Origin: SIG575 sp964474295
GTDB lineage: Bacteria > Bacillota > Clostridia > Oscillospirales > Acutalibacteraceae
DNA length: 64,000 bases
Direction: 5' to 3'
NCBI GenBank assembly: GCA_964474295.1
Contig: CAYYRN010000002.1
Span: forward strand, 35,069 to 99,068
Numbering within the stretch: position 1 is the stretch's first letter; every line of letters begins with the position of its first letter. The notes beneath the pieces are model-generated. The model had not been told where the DNA came from. It ran no database searches and worked only from the letters and a program-made list of their open reading frames with translations. The position numbers and the translations under genes are program-made. This document shows, piece after piece, positions 7,377-15,156 of the stretch.

Positions 7377-9509
7377 TTACATACACATAAAAATTCTGTA
7401 CAGTGAATTTATCATAAAGCAAATTATCAAGCCGCAAAATGTCGGTAACGCAAAACCTATAAGTGTCCATTTTAAGCTTTTTGTTTCCTTGTACATCGTT
7501 ATACAAGTTGTTGAACACGGCCAATGCATCAAAGTAAAAACTATAAAGCAAATTGCCGTTACCTCCGTCCATCCGTTTGAAAGAAAAACACTCTTTAAAG
7601 TCGGAATATCTGATATCTGTTCAATATTCGCCGCGGACGTGTAACCCATAACTGTAAGAGGTATTACGATTTCATTTGCAGGAAAGCCGAGGATAAATCC
7701 GAGCAAAATCACGCCGTCAAGGCCGAACAAACGTGCAAAAGGGTCAAAGAACTCTGTGCAAAAATTTAAGACCGATTGATTTCCGATTTTAATATTTGCC
7801 ATCAGCCAAATTATAAGCCCTGCCGGTGCGGCAACAGCTACCGCCCTGCCAAGCACAAACAAAGTCCTGTCAAGCACCGACCTTATAATGATTTTACCGA
7901 TTTGCGGTTTTCTGAACGGCGGCAATTCAAGCGAAAAAGACGAAGAAACACCTTTTAAACACGATTTTGAAAGCAGCTTTGAAACAAAAAGCGTCATTAT
8001 CACCGAAAAGCATATTAACAAAGTTAATATCACAGACGGCATTAATTCCGGCAGAAAGCTTGATGAAACGAAAAAAGCCGTGATAACTGTAATTAACATC
8101 GGGAAACGTCCGTTACACGGAACAAAACAATTGGTTAGAATTGCCGTAAGTCGTTCTCTATCGGAATCTATAATTCTGCATCCCGTAACACCTGCCGCAT
8201 TGCAGCCGAATCCCATACAGGTTGTAAGTGCCTGCTTTCCGCAGGAATTACTTTTTTGAAAACTGTAATCCAAATTAAATGCAACTCTCGGCAAATATCC
8301 CAAATCTTCCAGCAAAGTAAACAAAGGGAAAAATATTGACATAGGCGGCAGCATTACGGAAACAACCCAAGTAAGAACTCTGTAAACGCCGTATATTAAG
8401 ACATTGCATAAAACTTCGGGAATCATTATTCTTTTTAAAAATTCAAACAAATATTTTTCTCCTGCAGAAAATAAAGAACTTAAAATTTCCGACGGATAAT
8501 TCGCACCTTTTACGGTTATCCAAAAAACAACGCACAGTAAAGCTATCATTAACGGAAATCCGGTAAACTTCCCCGTTAGCAGTCTGTCGATTTTTTTATC
8601 TCTGTCTGAATAACCGTTTTCGGTTATAATCTGTTTTGCGATATTTTCCGCCTTTTTTACAAACTCAGATGCAATTTTATCGTTAATTTTTTCAACATCA
8701 TAGCCGTAACGTTCGATAATTTTTTCTGTTTCTTCCAATGCAGAAACAAGTTCGGCATTTTCAAGCAAATTCAAAGAAAAATGAGTTTTTATTTTTTGTG
8801 TTATTTCTGTTTTGTCTGTAATTAGCCGCAATGCAAGCCAACGTAAAGAAAAAGGCAGGCTGTCATATTTCGCAAGCGGTCTTTCCAGTGTTTTTATACA
8901 TTCCTCAACAACGGATGGATACTTAATCAAAACCCGTTCTTCCGCTCTTTCAAAATTTTCAAGCTCAAATAAAAAGTCATCATATGTCTTTTTATTGCTT
9001 GCAACAATACCCACAACTGGAACACCGAGCAAAAGTGACATTTTTTCCAAATCAATCGATATTCCTTTTCTTTTTGCCTCATCCAAAAGGTTTACGCAAA
9101 TCAAAACATTACCTGACATTTCGATTATTTGCAAGCACAAATTCAGATTTCGTTCAAGACAAGTCGCATCGCAAACAACAACCGTCATTTTTGAATTGGC
9201 AAAACAAATAAAATCCCGTGCAACCTCCTCCTCTTTTGAATGAGTAAGCAGAGAATATGTCCCCGGCAGGTCAGCTAACAAATATTCTTTTTCGTTATGT
9301 TTTAAAATTCCGACTGCACTTGTAACTGTTTTTCCGGGCCAATTACCTGTATGCTGATGCATTCCTGTAAGATTATTAAACAGTGTGCTTTTTCCCACAT
9401 TTGGATTTCCGGCAAGACCGACAAGAACTTTTTCCGAATTGTCGGTCTTATATGTAAAAAAATCACCTCTTGCCGTTTTTATTCCGGTAGAGCTTTTTGT
9501 AAGACCCAT
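7377..9509 (-). CDS. feoB: Ferrous iron transport protein FeoB
   Basis: A 710-residue inner-membrane Fe(II) importer. The N-terminal G domain has the P-loop GNPNVGKST (34-42), switch region HTGNWPGKTV, DLPG (80-83) and NLLDEAKRKG (G4-like). The membrane part shows both FeoB gate motifs, including CMGFGCNAAGVTG and NCFVPCNGRFPML, with many hydrophobic segments to the C-terminus. Full length and intact. Its ATG overlaps the feoA stop by one base (TAATG), so feoA and feoB are translationally coupled. It converges on the acn operon and shares the terminator region at 7331-7372. Confidence 0.97.
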   Translation of the reverse strand: MGLTKSSTGIKTARGDFFTYKTDNSEKVLVGLAGNPNVGKSTLFNNLTGMHQHTGNWPGKTVTSAVGILKHNEKEYLLADLPGTYSLLTHSKEEEVARDFICFANSKMTVVVCDATCLERNLNLCLQIIEMSGNVLICVNLLDEAKRKGISIDLEKMSLLLGVPVVGIVASNKKTYDDFLFELENFERAEERVLIKYPSVVEECIKTLERPLAKYDSLPFSLRWLALRLITDKTEITQKIKTHFSLNLLENAELVSALEETEKIIERYGYDVEKINDKIASEFVKKAENIAKQIITENGYSDRDKKIDRLLTGKFTGFPLMIALLCVVFWITVKGANYPSEILSSLFSAGEKYLFEFLKRIMIPEVLCNVLIYGVYRVLTWVVSVMLPPMSIFFPLFTLLEDLGYLPRVAFNLDYSFQKSNSCGKQALTTCMGFGCNAAGVTGCRIIDSDRERLTAILTNCFVPCNGRFPMLITVITAFFVSSSFLPELMPSVILTLLICFSVIMTLFVSKLLSKSCLKGVSSSFSLELPPFRKPQIGKIIIRSVLDRTLFVLGRAVAVAAPAGLIIWLMANIKIGNQSVLNFCTEFFDPFARLFGLDGVILLGFILGFPANEIVIPLTVMGYTSAANIEQISDIPTLKSVFLSNGWTEVTAICFIVFTLMHWPCSTTCITMYKETKSLKWTLIGFALPTFCGLIICFMINSLYRIFMCM

Positions 9510-9760
9510 TAACCGACACCGTCCTTAATATATTCAATTTCAATTAAATCGGTATCCGACTTTCTAAGAGCAATTAACGCACCTCTGATACGGTATGCCG
9601 CAATTTTTCCGTTTGACTTTTTTAAAACGCAGTTAATCCTCGTTCCGCAAATCAACCCTAAATCCTGAAGCCGTCTTCTCATTGAGCCGCAAACATTTAT
9701 TTTTGTAATTATCGCACTCTCGCACTCTTTAAGAAGCGATAACGTGATGATTTCATCCAT
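9509..9760 (-). CDS. feoA: Ferrous iron transport protein FeoA
   Basis: An 83-residue SH3-like cytoplasmic partner of FeoB. Family hallmarks are MRRRLQDLGLICGTRI in the centre and a C-terminal beta hairpin ending in ALRKSDTDLIEIE. I start at the ATG at 9760; an in-frame TTG five codons upstream has no better ribosome site, and the ATG has only a weak GGGA upstream. I looked for a clear Fur- or DtxR-type palindrome in the 9761-9870 gap and did not find one I would defend. Confidence 0.9.
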   Translation of the reverse strand: MDEIITLSLLKECESAIITKINVCGSMRRRLQDLGLICGTRINCVLKKSNGKIAAYRIRGALIALRKSDTDLIEIEYIKDGVG

Positions 9761-9870
9761 AGTAATCAATCCCAATTTATTTTTGATAATACATACTATG
9801 ATATTTTTTTAAAAAAGTTAATTATTTAACCGGTAAATACACGTTTGTTCGTAAAATGATTAAAAAGTTA

Positions 9871-9899
9871 TTGCAATTAATTAAAAAAAATGTTAGAAT
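9871..9899 (+). promoter_or_regulatory. Promoter of the SDR/zinc-ribbon gene
   Basis: TTGCAA (9871-9876), 17-base spacer, TAGAAT (9894-9899), about 40 bases before the start codon at 9939. Confidence 0.65.
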
Positions 9900-9938
9900 G
9901 TTACTGTTAATTTAAAAATGTGAAAGGGGTAAATTAAT

Positions 9939-11468
9939 ATGTCTAAAAAAACAGTTTTTTTAACAGGTTCATCCGGCAATATGGGATGGGCAGGTTTCAA
10001 AGAGCTTTATAAGAAAAAAGACAAGTACAATATTGTGCTTCTTAACAGAGGAAGCAAGAAAAACCGTGAAAAATTCGCATCATACGAAAACGATCCCTCG
10101 GTTAAGCTCATTTGGGGTGACCTCACAAGATACGAAGATGTTCTCAAATGCGTAAAGGGTGCAGACTATGTTCTTCACGTCGGCGGTATGGTTTCTCCGA
10201 GTGCCGATTACTATCCCACAAAAACCGTTGTTACCAACACAAGTGCCGCAAGAAACATCGTAAATGCCGTTAAAGAACAGCCCAACGCAGATGATATTAA
10301 AGTTGTTTACATCGGTACGGTTGCCGAAACAGGCGACAGAAATGCACCGATTCATTGGGCAAGAACAGGTGACCCGATTAAAATCAGTATATACGACCAT
10401 TACGCTTCAAGTAAGGTTCTTGCCGAACAAATTTTTGCGGAATCAGGTCTTAAACATTGGGTTTCGCTTCGTCAATCCGGTATACTCTACCCTGCTATTA
10501 TCAAAAATATGGACCCCATTATGTTCCACGTTCCTCTCAACGGTGTTCTCGAATGGGCAACAGTTGAAGATTCGGGCAGACTTCTTGCAAACATTTGTGA
10601 CGAAAGCGTTCCCGAAGAATTTTGGAGAAGATTCTACAACATCGGCAGCGGTGACGAATACAGAATTACAAACTATGAATTTGAATGTTTGTTGCTTAAC
10701 GCACTCGGTGTCGGCAAGGTAGAAAAACTTTTTGAACGCAATTGGTTTATTACAAGAAACTTCCACGGTCAATGGTATCTTGACAGCGATGTTCTTGACA
10801 ATTATCTCCATTTCCGTGCAAACATACCCGTTAAAGAATATTTTGACGGTCTTAAAGCTCAGGCTCCCGCTTGGATTAAACTTGCACCTGCCGCTAAGCT
10901 CTTCCCCGATATTGTTAAGCTCTTTATGAAGAAAATTTCCAACGAAGAAATTTACGGAACAAACTGGTGGCTCAAAAACAATGTTCAGGATAGAATTTCC
11001 GCATATTGGGGTTCACTTGAAGAATATAACAAAATCGGTACTTGGAAAGATTACAATCCTGCCGCAGAACGTCCCACAAAGGAAAAATCCTACCTTGACC
11101 ACGGATATGACGAAAGCAAGGCTGTTGAAGATATAACTCTTGATGACCTTAAAAAAGCGGCTGAATTCCGTGGCGGTGAATGTCTGGCAACAGAAGATGA
11201 ATATGTAGATTTCTACACTCCGATTAAGTGGAAATGTGCAAGAGGACATGAATTTATGATGTCACCCAACCTTGTTCTCAAGGGCGGTCACTGGTGTCCC
11301 TCTGAGCTTCCGACAGACTGCGAAGGTAAAAAATTCAACTGGGATTACGATACAGAAGCAAAAATCAATCCTTTCTTTGCACAGGTTTGGTATCCCCTCC
11401 ACGATAAAAACGAAAGTAACGTTTACACTGAAGCAATTTTCAAAGGATTTGAAGGCTTTAAAGATTAA
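9939..11468 (+). CDS. NAD-dependent epimerase/dehydratase-like SDR with zinc-ribbon-like C-terminus
   Basis: A 509-residue cytoplasmic protein. Residues about 1-300 are an extended SDR with the dinucleotide loop TGSSGNMG (10-17) and the catalytic pair in YASSK. The last ~150 residues are not part of a normal epimerase: they contain RGGECLATEDEY, then KWKCARGHEF and GGHWCPSE, a pattern like the treble-clef zinc ribbons of the type W-x-C-x3-GH...WCPxC. The final CPxC is CPSE here, with a further Cys 5 residues on, so zinc binding is uncertain. GAAAGGGG precedes the ATG. The gene stands alone between its own promoter and a strong terminator. Its substrate is unknown. Confidence 0.75.
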   Translation: MSKKTVFLTGSSGNMGWAGFKELYKKKDKYNIVLLNRGSKKNREKFASYENDPSVKLIWGDLTRYEDVLKCVKGADYVLHVGGMVSPSADYYPTKTVVTNTSAARNIVNAVKEQPNADDIKVVYIGTVAETGDRNAPIHWARTGDPIKISIYDHYASSKVLAEQIFAESGLKHWVSLRQSGILYPAIIKNMDPIMFHVPLNGVLEWATVEDSGRLLANICDESVPEEFWRRFYNIGSGDEYRITNYEFECLLLNALGVGKVEKLFERNWFITRNFHGQWYLDSDVLDNYLHFRANIPVKEYFDGLKAQAPAWIKLAPAAKLFPDIVKLFMKKISNEEIYGTNWWLKNNVQDRISAYWGSLEEYNKIGTWKDYNPAAERPTKEKSYLDHGYDESKAVEDITLDDLKKAAEFRGGECLATEDEYVDFYTPIKWKCARGHEFMMSPNLVLKGGHWCPSELPTDCEGKKFNWDYDTEAKINPFFAQVWYPLHDKNESNVYTEAIFKGFEGFKD

Positions 11469-11483
11469 TTTAATATCTTTTTC

Positions 11484-11526
11484 GGTGCTGTAAAAAAGCA
11501 AAAGCTTTTTTACAGCACCATTTTTA
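11484..11526 (+). terminator. Strong rho-independent terminator
   Basis: A perfect 16-base stem (11484-11499 with 11504-11519), loop AAAA, followed by ATTTTTATT. It closes the SDR gene. Confidence 0.9.
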
Positions 11527-11608
11527 TTAAAATTTACAATATGTTAATGATATAACACGTCATTTATTGTAAAATAAAAAATATAAAAGAACAATTTCGG
11601 GGGAAACT

Positions 11609-12478
11609 ATGTTCGGATATATCAAACCACACAAACCGGAACTGAAAATAAAAGAATACGAAATGTATAAAGGTATTTATTGCTCGCTGTGCAAACAGCT
11701 CGGTCAAAGCTACGGAGTTTTTTCAAGATTCCTTTTAAATTATGATTTTACATTTCTTGCTGTTTGTCTTTTAGCTTCTCAACAATCGGAAAGCGAATTT
11801 GAAAAATCGCACTGTTCTTTCTGTTTTTCAAAAAAATGTGTTTGTTGTAAGCTCCCCGATTCCGCTTTGGATTATTGTGCGGCGATTTCACTTATTGTTG
11901 CTTATTACAAAGTCAAGGATAATTTAAAAGACGGGAATTTTTTTGAAAAAATACTATGCGGAATATCATTGCCTTATATGCGACATACCTTTAAGAAAGC
12001 ATCAAAGCAGTACCCCGAAGTCGCAAATTCCGTTAAAACTCAACTTAACGTTCAGGAATGTTTTGAAAGAAGCAACATATCATCTGTTGATTTGGCTTCT
12101 GATTCAACAGCTAAAGCTTTGGGCAACATTTTTTCTTTTATGTATAACGGTTCACAAAAAGAGATTTCCTACCGTTTCGGCTATTGTCTTGGCAGATTTA
12201 TTTATATCTGCGATGCACTTGACGATTTGGAAAAAGACTCCAAAAGCGGAAATTACAATCCTTTTTTAACGGAAAATAAAAATCCGGATTTTGAAAAAAT
12301 ACGCAATTCTTCGTTGAATATACTTTACACAACCGCAGATGAGCTTGCAAAAGCTTATGAATTGATTGATTTTCACAGATACAAAACAATTCTCGACAAC
12401 ATCATTTATTACGGTCTTGATGATTCTGTTTACAAAGTTTTGAGAAAGGAGAAAGAAGCTGATGAAAAATCCTTATGA
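11609..12478 (+). CDS. DUF5685 family protein
   Basis: A 289-residue protein of unknown function. The opening MFGYIKPHKPELKIKEYEMY and Cys25-x2-Cys28 are typical of DUF5685. A Cys cluster lies at 69, 72, 77, 79 and 80. Two Asp-rich motifs stand out: KVKDNLKDG (Asp104, Asp108) and CDALDDLEKDSKSGNYNPF (Asp202, 205, 206, 210). Their order and spacing recall the two metal-binding Asp motifs of all-alpha isoprenoid synthases of the squalene/phytoene type; this is my inference. No signal peptide is seen. It overlaps the following J-like gene by 17 bases and is preceded by AATTTCGGGGGAAACT. Confidence 0.8.
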   Translation: MFGYIKPHKPELKIKEYEMYKGIYCSLCKQLGQSYGVFSRFLLNYDFTFLAVCLLASQQSESEFEKSHCSFCFSKKCVCCKLPDSALDYCAAISLIVAYYKVKDNLKDGNFFEKILCGISLPYMRHTFKKASKQYPEVANSVKTQLNVQECFERSNISSVDLASDSTAKALGNIFSFMYNGSQKEISYRFGYCLGRFIYICDALDDLEKDSKSGNYNPFLTENKNPDFEKIRNSSLNILYTTADELAKAYELIDFHRYKTILDNIIYYGLDDSVYKVLRKEKEADEKSL

Positions 12479-13088
12479 TGTACTCGGTATACCGTCTTCC
12501 GCTACAATACAGCAGGTTAAGGAAGCATATAAAAACCTTGCAAGAAAATATCAGGCAGACGAGTACGCAAGCGGCCCCCTTGCCGAGCAAGCAGCACGAA
12601 AAATGGATGAAATTAACGAAGCATATGACAACATTATAATTTCAATGAACGGCGGGGAAAATACTTATCATCAATCACACGAAGAAAAAACAAGCAACAA
12701 TCAGTATTTTTCCGATTATCAAGATATACGAATTAAAATACAGCAAGGCAGGATAGATGATGCCGAAATTCGTCTTGACGGCATTTCTCCTACTCAAAGG
12801 AATGCCGAGTGGTACTTTCTTAAAGGTTCCGTAAACAATCGCAGAGGTTGGTTTGAGGAAGCAAGGAAGAATTTCACTATTGCCTGTCAAATGGATCCCG
12901 CAAACTCCGAATACCGTGCGGCACTTAATTCACTTAATGCAAGCAGTTCGACGGGCGGATACAGAGCAAGACAAAGAGCGTCAAAATTTGACAGAAGCAC
13001 CAACAGCGTATGTAACATTTGCAGCGGTTTGATTTGTGCCGATTGTTGCTGCGAATGTATGGGCGGCGACCTCATCCCCTGTTGCTGA
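12462..13088 (+). CDS. DnaJ-like protein lacking HPD, with Cys-rich C-terminal tail
   Basis: A 208-residue protein. Residues 1-62 fold-match a J domain (NPYDVLGIPSSATIQQVKEA, then KMDEINEAYD), but the HPD tripeptide needed to stimulate Hsp70 is QAD (31-33). A TPR-like segment follows around residues 105-150 (WYFLKGSVNNRRGWFEEA). The last 25 residues hold nine Cys, including CADCCCEC (192-199) and a terminal Cys-Cys (207-208). It is therefore unlikely to be a normal co-chaperone. AAGGAG lies 10 bases before the ATG, inside the end of DUF5685, so the pair is translationally coupled. Confidence 0.8.
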   Translation: MKNPYDVLGIPSSATIQQVKEAYKNLARKYQADEYASGPLAEQAARKMDEINEAYDNIIISMNGGENTYHQSHEEKTSNNQYFSDYQDIRIKIQQGRIDDAEIRLDGISPTQRNAEWYFLKGSVNNRRGWFEEARKNFTIACQMDPANSEYRAALNSLNASSSTGGYRARQRASKFDRSTNSVCNICSGLICADCCCECMGGDLIPCC

Positions 13089-13102
13089 AAGGCGAAAGTA
13101 GT

Positions 13103-13651
13103 ATGAAAAACACATCAAAAATCGCACTCGGTGCAATTATTACGGGACTTTCCGTTGCACTTATGCTTTCGACAGCGGTTTTTCCGTTTTTATCCTATGC
13201 AATCCCGGCAATCACGGGAGCATTGGTTATAATAATGGTAATGGAAAGCGACAGAAAATGGGCATTACTTGTGTTTGCCTGCGTGAGCATACTCTCGGTT
13301 CTGATTGTACCCGATAAATCTGCGGGTGCGGCGTACATTTTCATATTCGGTTATTACCCGATTTTAAAGTCCGTTTTTGAAGAAAAGCTGCCGGTTTGGT
13401 TAAGCTGTTGTGTTAAACTGTTACTGTTTAATTCTGTTTTGCTAATCGGGTATTATGTTTCGCTATTCTTTTTCGGTATAGATACCGAAGGTATAGAATG
13501 GGTAATACCGTACCTTACAAAATGGTTTGTTGCACCTATCATTATTATCTTCGGAAGTGTTTTCTTTCTTATGTACGATACCGTTCTTACCAGACTTGTG
13601 ATACTTTATAACAGAAGATGGAGAAAAAAATTCAGAAAAATTTTAAAATAA
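13103..13651 (+). CDS. Small multi-spanning membrane protein (unknown; ECF-S-like in outline)
   Basis: A 182-residue hydrophobic protein with about five membrane segments and a basic C-terminus (YNRRWRKKFRK). The start ATG at 13103 follows AAAGGCGAAAG; a reading frame open 84 bases further upstream lies inside the J-like gene and is unlikely to be used. The topology and the N-terminal AxxGLSVALMLS-type helix resemble small substrate-binding (S) components, but I do not recognise a ligand motif. It lies 14 bases after the J-like gene, so the three genes 11609-13651 probably form one operon. Confidence 0.65.
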   Translation: MKNTSKIALGAIITGLSVALMLSTAVFPFLSYAIPAITGALVIIMVMESDRKWALLVFACVSILSVLIVPDKSAGAAYIFIFGYYPILKSVFEEKLPVWLSCCVKLLLFNSVLLIGYYVSLFFFGIDTEGIEWVIPYLTKWFVAPIIIIFGSVFFLMYDTVLTRLVILYNRRWRKKFRKILK

Positions 13652-13654
13652 GTA

Positions 13655-13683
13655 TTGATAATTTTTTGTCAATGTGTTATAGT
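13655..13683 (+). promoter_or_regulatory. Promoter of the hyd maturation leader
   Basis: TTGATA (13655-13660), 17-base spacer, TATAGT (13678-13683). The predicted transcript start near 13690 leaves a leader of about 145 bases before the first gene, containing the terminator hairpin at 13791-13820. Confidence 0.6.
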
Positions 13684-13790
13684 ATCATACGAGATGATTT
13701 AGTATCCATATATGTACCTGACACCGAAATTTTTTGAGGTGAAAGCTGCAAAAACAATTATTTTGTGTATAATGCAAAATATAATTCTGT

Positions 13791-13820
13791 AGCCGTACCT
13801 TTCGGGGTACGGCTTTTTTT
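13791..13820 (+). terminator. Intrinsic terminator inside the hyd operon leader (attenuator candidate)
   Basis: AGCCGTACC (13791-13799) pairs with GGTACGGCT (13806-13814), then T up to 13820. It sits only 14 bases before the TM1266-type start codon and about 130 bases after the nearest promoter. Transcripts from 13655-13683 must pass it to express the maturases, so either it attenuates or another promoter lies very close to the gene. A bare TATAAT at 13768-13773 lacks a good -35. Confidence 0.7.
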
Positions 13821-13834
13821 GTGAGGTATTATTA

Positions 13835-14098
13835 ATGAAAACACGTGTTGCTTCAATTTCAATTATTGTCGAAAACTTTAACAGCGTTGAAAAACTCAAT
13901 GCCGTTTTGCACGATTACGGCAAATATATAATCGGCAGAATGGGGCTTCCCTATGCAAAAAGAAATCTTCATATTATTTCCGTTGCCCTTGAAGCTTCGC
14001 CCGATGTCATAAACACATTAACGGGAAAAATCGGCAGAATTGAAGGTGTAAGCGCTAAAACTGCATTTTCAAATTATGATTTTGAAGACGGTGTATAA
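13835..14098 (+). CDS. TM1266-type iron-only hydrogenase system putative regulator
   Basis: An 87-residue ACT-like protein. It opens MKTRVASISIIVEN and contains the conserved GRMGLPY and GRIEGVSAKTAFS segments typical of the small protein found beside hydE/hydG/hydF in many Clostridia. Its function is described in the family name as a putative regulator; I see no DNA-binding helix. GTGAGG precedes the ATG. hydE starts 1 base after its stop, so the genes are tightly coupled. Confidence 0.85.
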   Translation: MKTRVASISIIVENFNSVEKLNAVLHDYGKYIIGRMGLPYAKRNLHIISVALEASPDVINTLTGKIGRIEGVSAKTAFSNYDFEDGV

Positions 14099-14099
14099 A

Positions 14100-15134
14100 A
14101 TGGAAACGGTCAAGAAACTTGAACAAAACAGAAAACTTTCAAAGCCGGAATTTATAGAGTTGCTCGCTTGCAATGATAAAAAAACAATTGAATATTTGAC
14201 CGAGCGTGCCGTATATACAAGTAAGCAGCATTTTAAAAACGATATATATATCCGAGGATTAATTGAAATTTCCAATATATGTAAAAATGATTGCTTTTAC
14301 TGTGGCATAAGAAAAAGCAACGCCAACTGTTCCCGATACAGACTAAATGAGGAAGAAATCATTTCAAGTTGCGAAATCGGTTATCCTTTGGGCTTTAGGA
14401 CGTTCGTGCTTCAAGGTGGAGAAGACGCTTATTATTCAGACGAGCGTCTTTGCAAAACAGTAAAAAAAATAAAAAAAGAATTTCCCAATTGTGCTGTTAC
14501 GCTTTCATTGGGTGAACGTTCAAAAGAAAGTTATAAAAAACTTTTTGATGCAGGTGCGGACAGATATCTTTTAAGGCACGAAACGGCAAACCCTCACCAC
14601 TATAAAAAGCTTCATCCGCACAATATGTCTTTTAACAACAGAATGGAATGTTTACAGAATCTCAAAGAAATCGGATTTCAAACAGGGTGCGGATTTATGG
14701 TCGGCTCCCCTTTTCAAACCCTCGAAAACATTGCCGAAGACTTGATGTTCATAGCTGATTTTCAGCCGCATATGGTAGGAATCGGCCCTTTTATACCACA
14801 CAGTGAGACACCTTTTTCAAACAAAGCGGCAGGAAGTGTTGACTTAACCTGCAAAATTTTGAGCATTGTAAGGCTGATGCTTCCGAATGTTCTGCTGCCT
14901 GCAACTACGGCACTCGGCTCACTTGAAAAAGGCGGCAGAGAAAAAGGCATACTCAGCGGTGCAAATGTTGTTATGCCGAACCTTTCCCCGCCGAGTGTAA
15001 GAGAAAAATATATGCTTTACGACAATAAACTCTCATCAGGTGCGGAAGCTTCGGAAAACCTGCGTTTATTGGAAGAAAGTTTAAATAAAATCGGCTACAA
15101 AACAGTCACTTCAAGAGGCGACTTTAAAAAATAA
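14100..15134 (+). CDS. hydE: [FeFe] hydrogenase H-cluster radical SAM maturase HydE
   Basis: A 344-residue radical-SAM enzyme that acts in assembly of the H-cluster diiron subsite. The cluster motif CxxxCxxC is Cys61, Cys65 and Cys68 (ICKNDCFYCG). GGEDAY and the SLGERSKESY segments match HydE. The start is the ATG at 14100, directly after the TM1266-type stop; an ATG 8 codons earlier lies inside that gene. It is followed 1 base later by hydG. Confidence 0.95.
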   Translation: METVKKLEQNRKLSKPEFIELLACNDKKTIEYLTERAVYTSKQHFKNDIYIRGLIEISNICKNDCFYCGIRKSNANCSRYRLNEEEIISSCEIGYPLGFRTFVLQGGEDAYYSDERLCKTVKKIKKEFPNCAVTLSLGERSKESYKKLFDAGADRYLLRHETANPHHYKKLHPHNMSFNNRMECLQNLKEIGFQTGCGFMVGSPFQTLENIAEDLMFIADFQPHMVGIGPFIPHSETPFSNKAAGSVDLTCKILSIVRLMLPNVLLPATTALGSLEKGGREKGILSGANVVMPNLSPPSVREKYMLYDNKLSSGAEASENLRLLEESLNKIGYKTVTSRGDFKK

Positions 15135-15156
15135 TATGTTGAAAGAAGAGAAAAAA

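Noticed and set aside
9761..9938. Fur/DtxR box before feoA
   Set aside because: Several AT-rich inverted fragments occur, but none reaches a convincing match to a known iron-box consensus.
12462..13088. Ordinary DnaJ co-chaperone
   Set aside because: HPD is replaced by QAD, there is no G/F region or DnaJ zinc domain of the CxxCxGxG type, and no dnaK or grpE is nearby.
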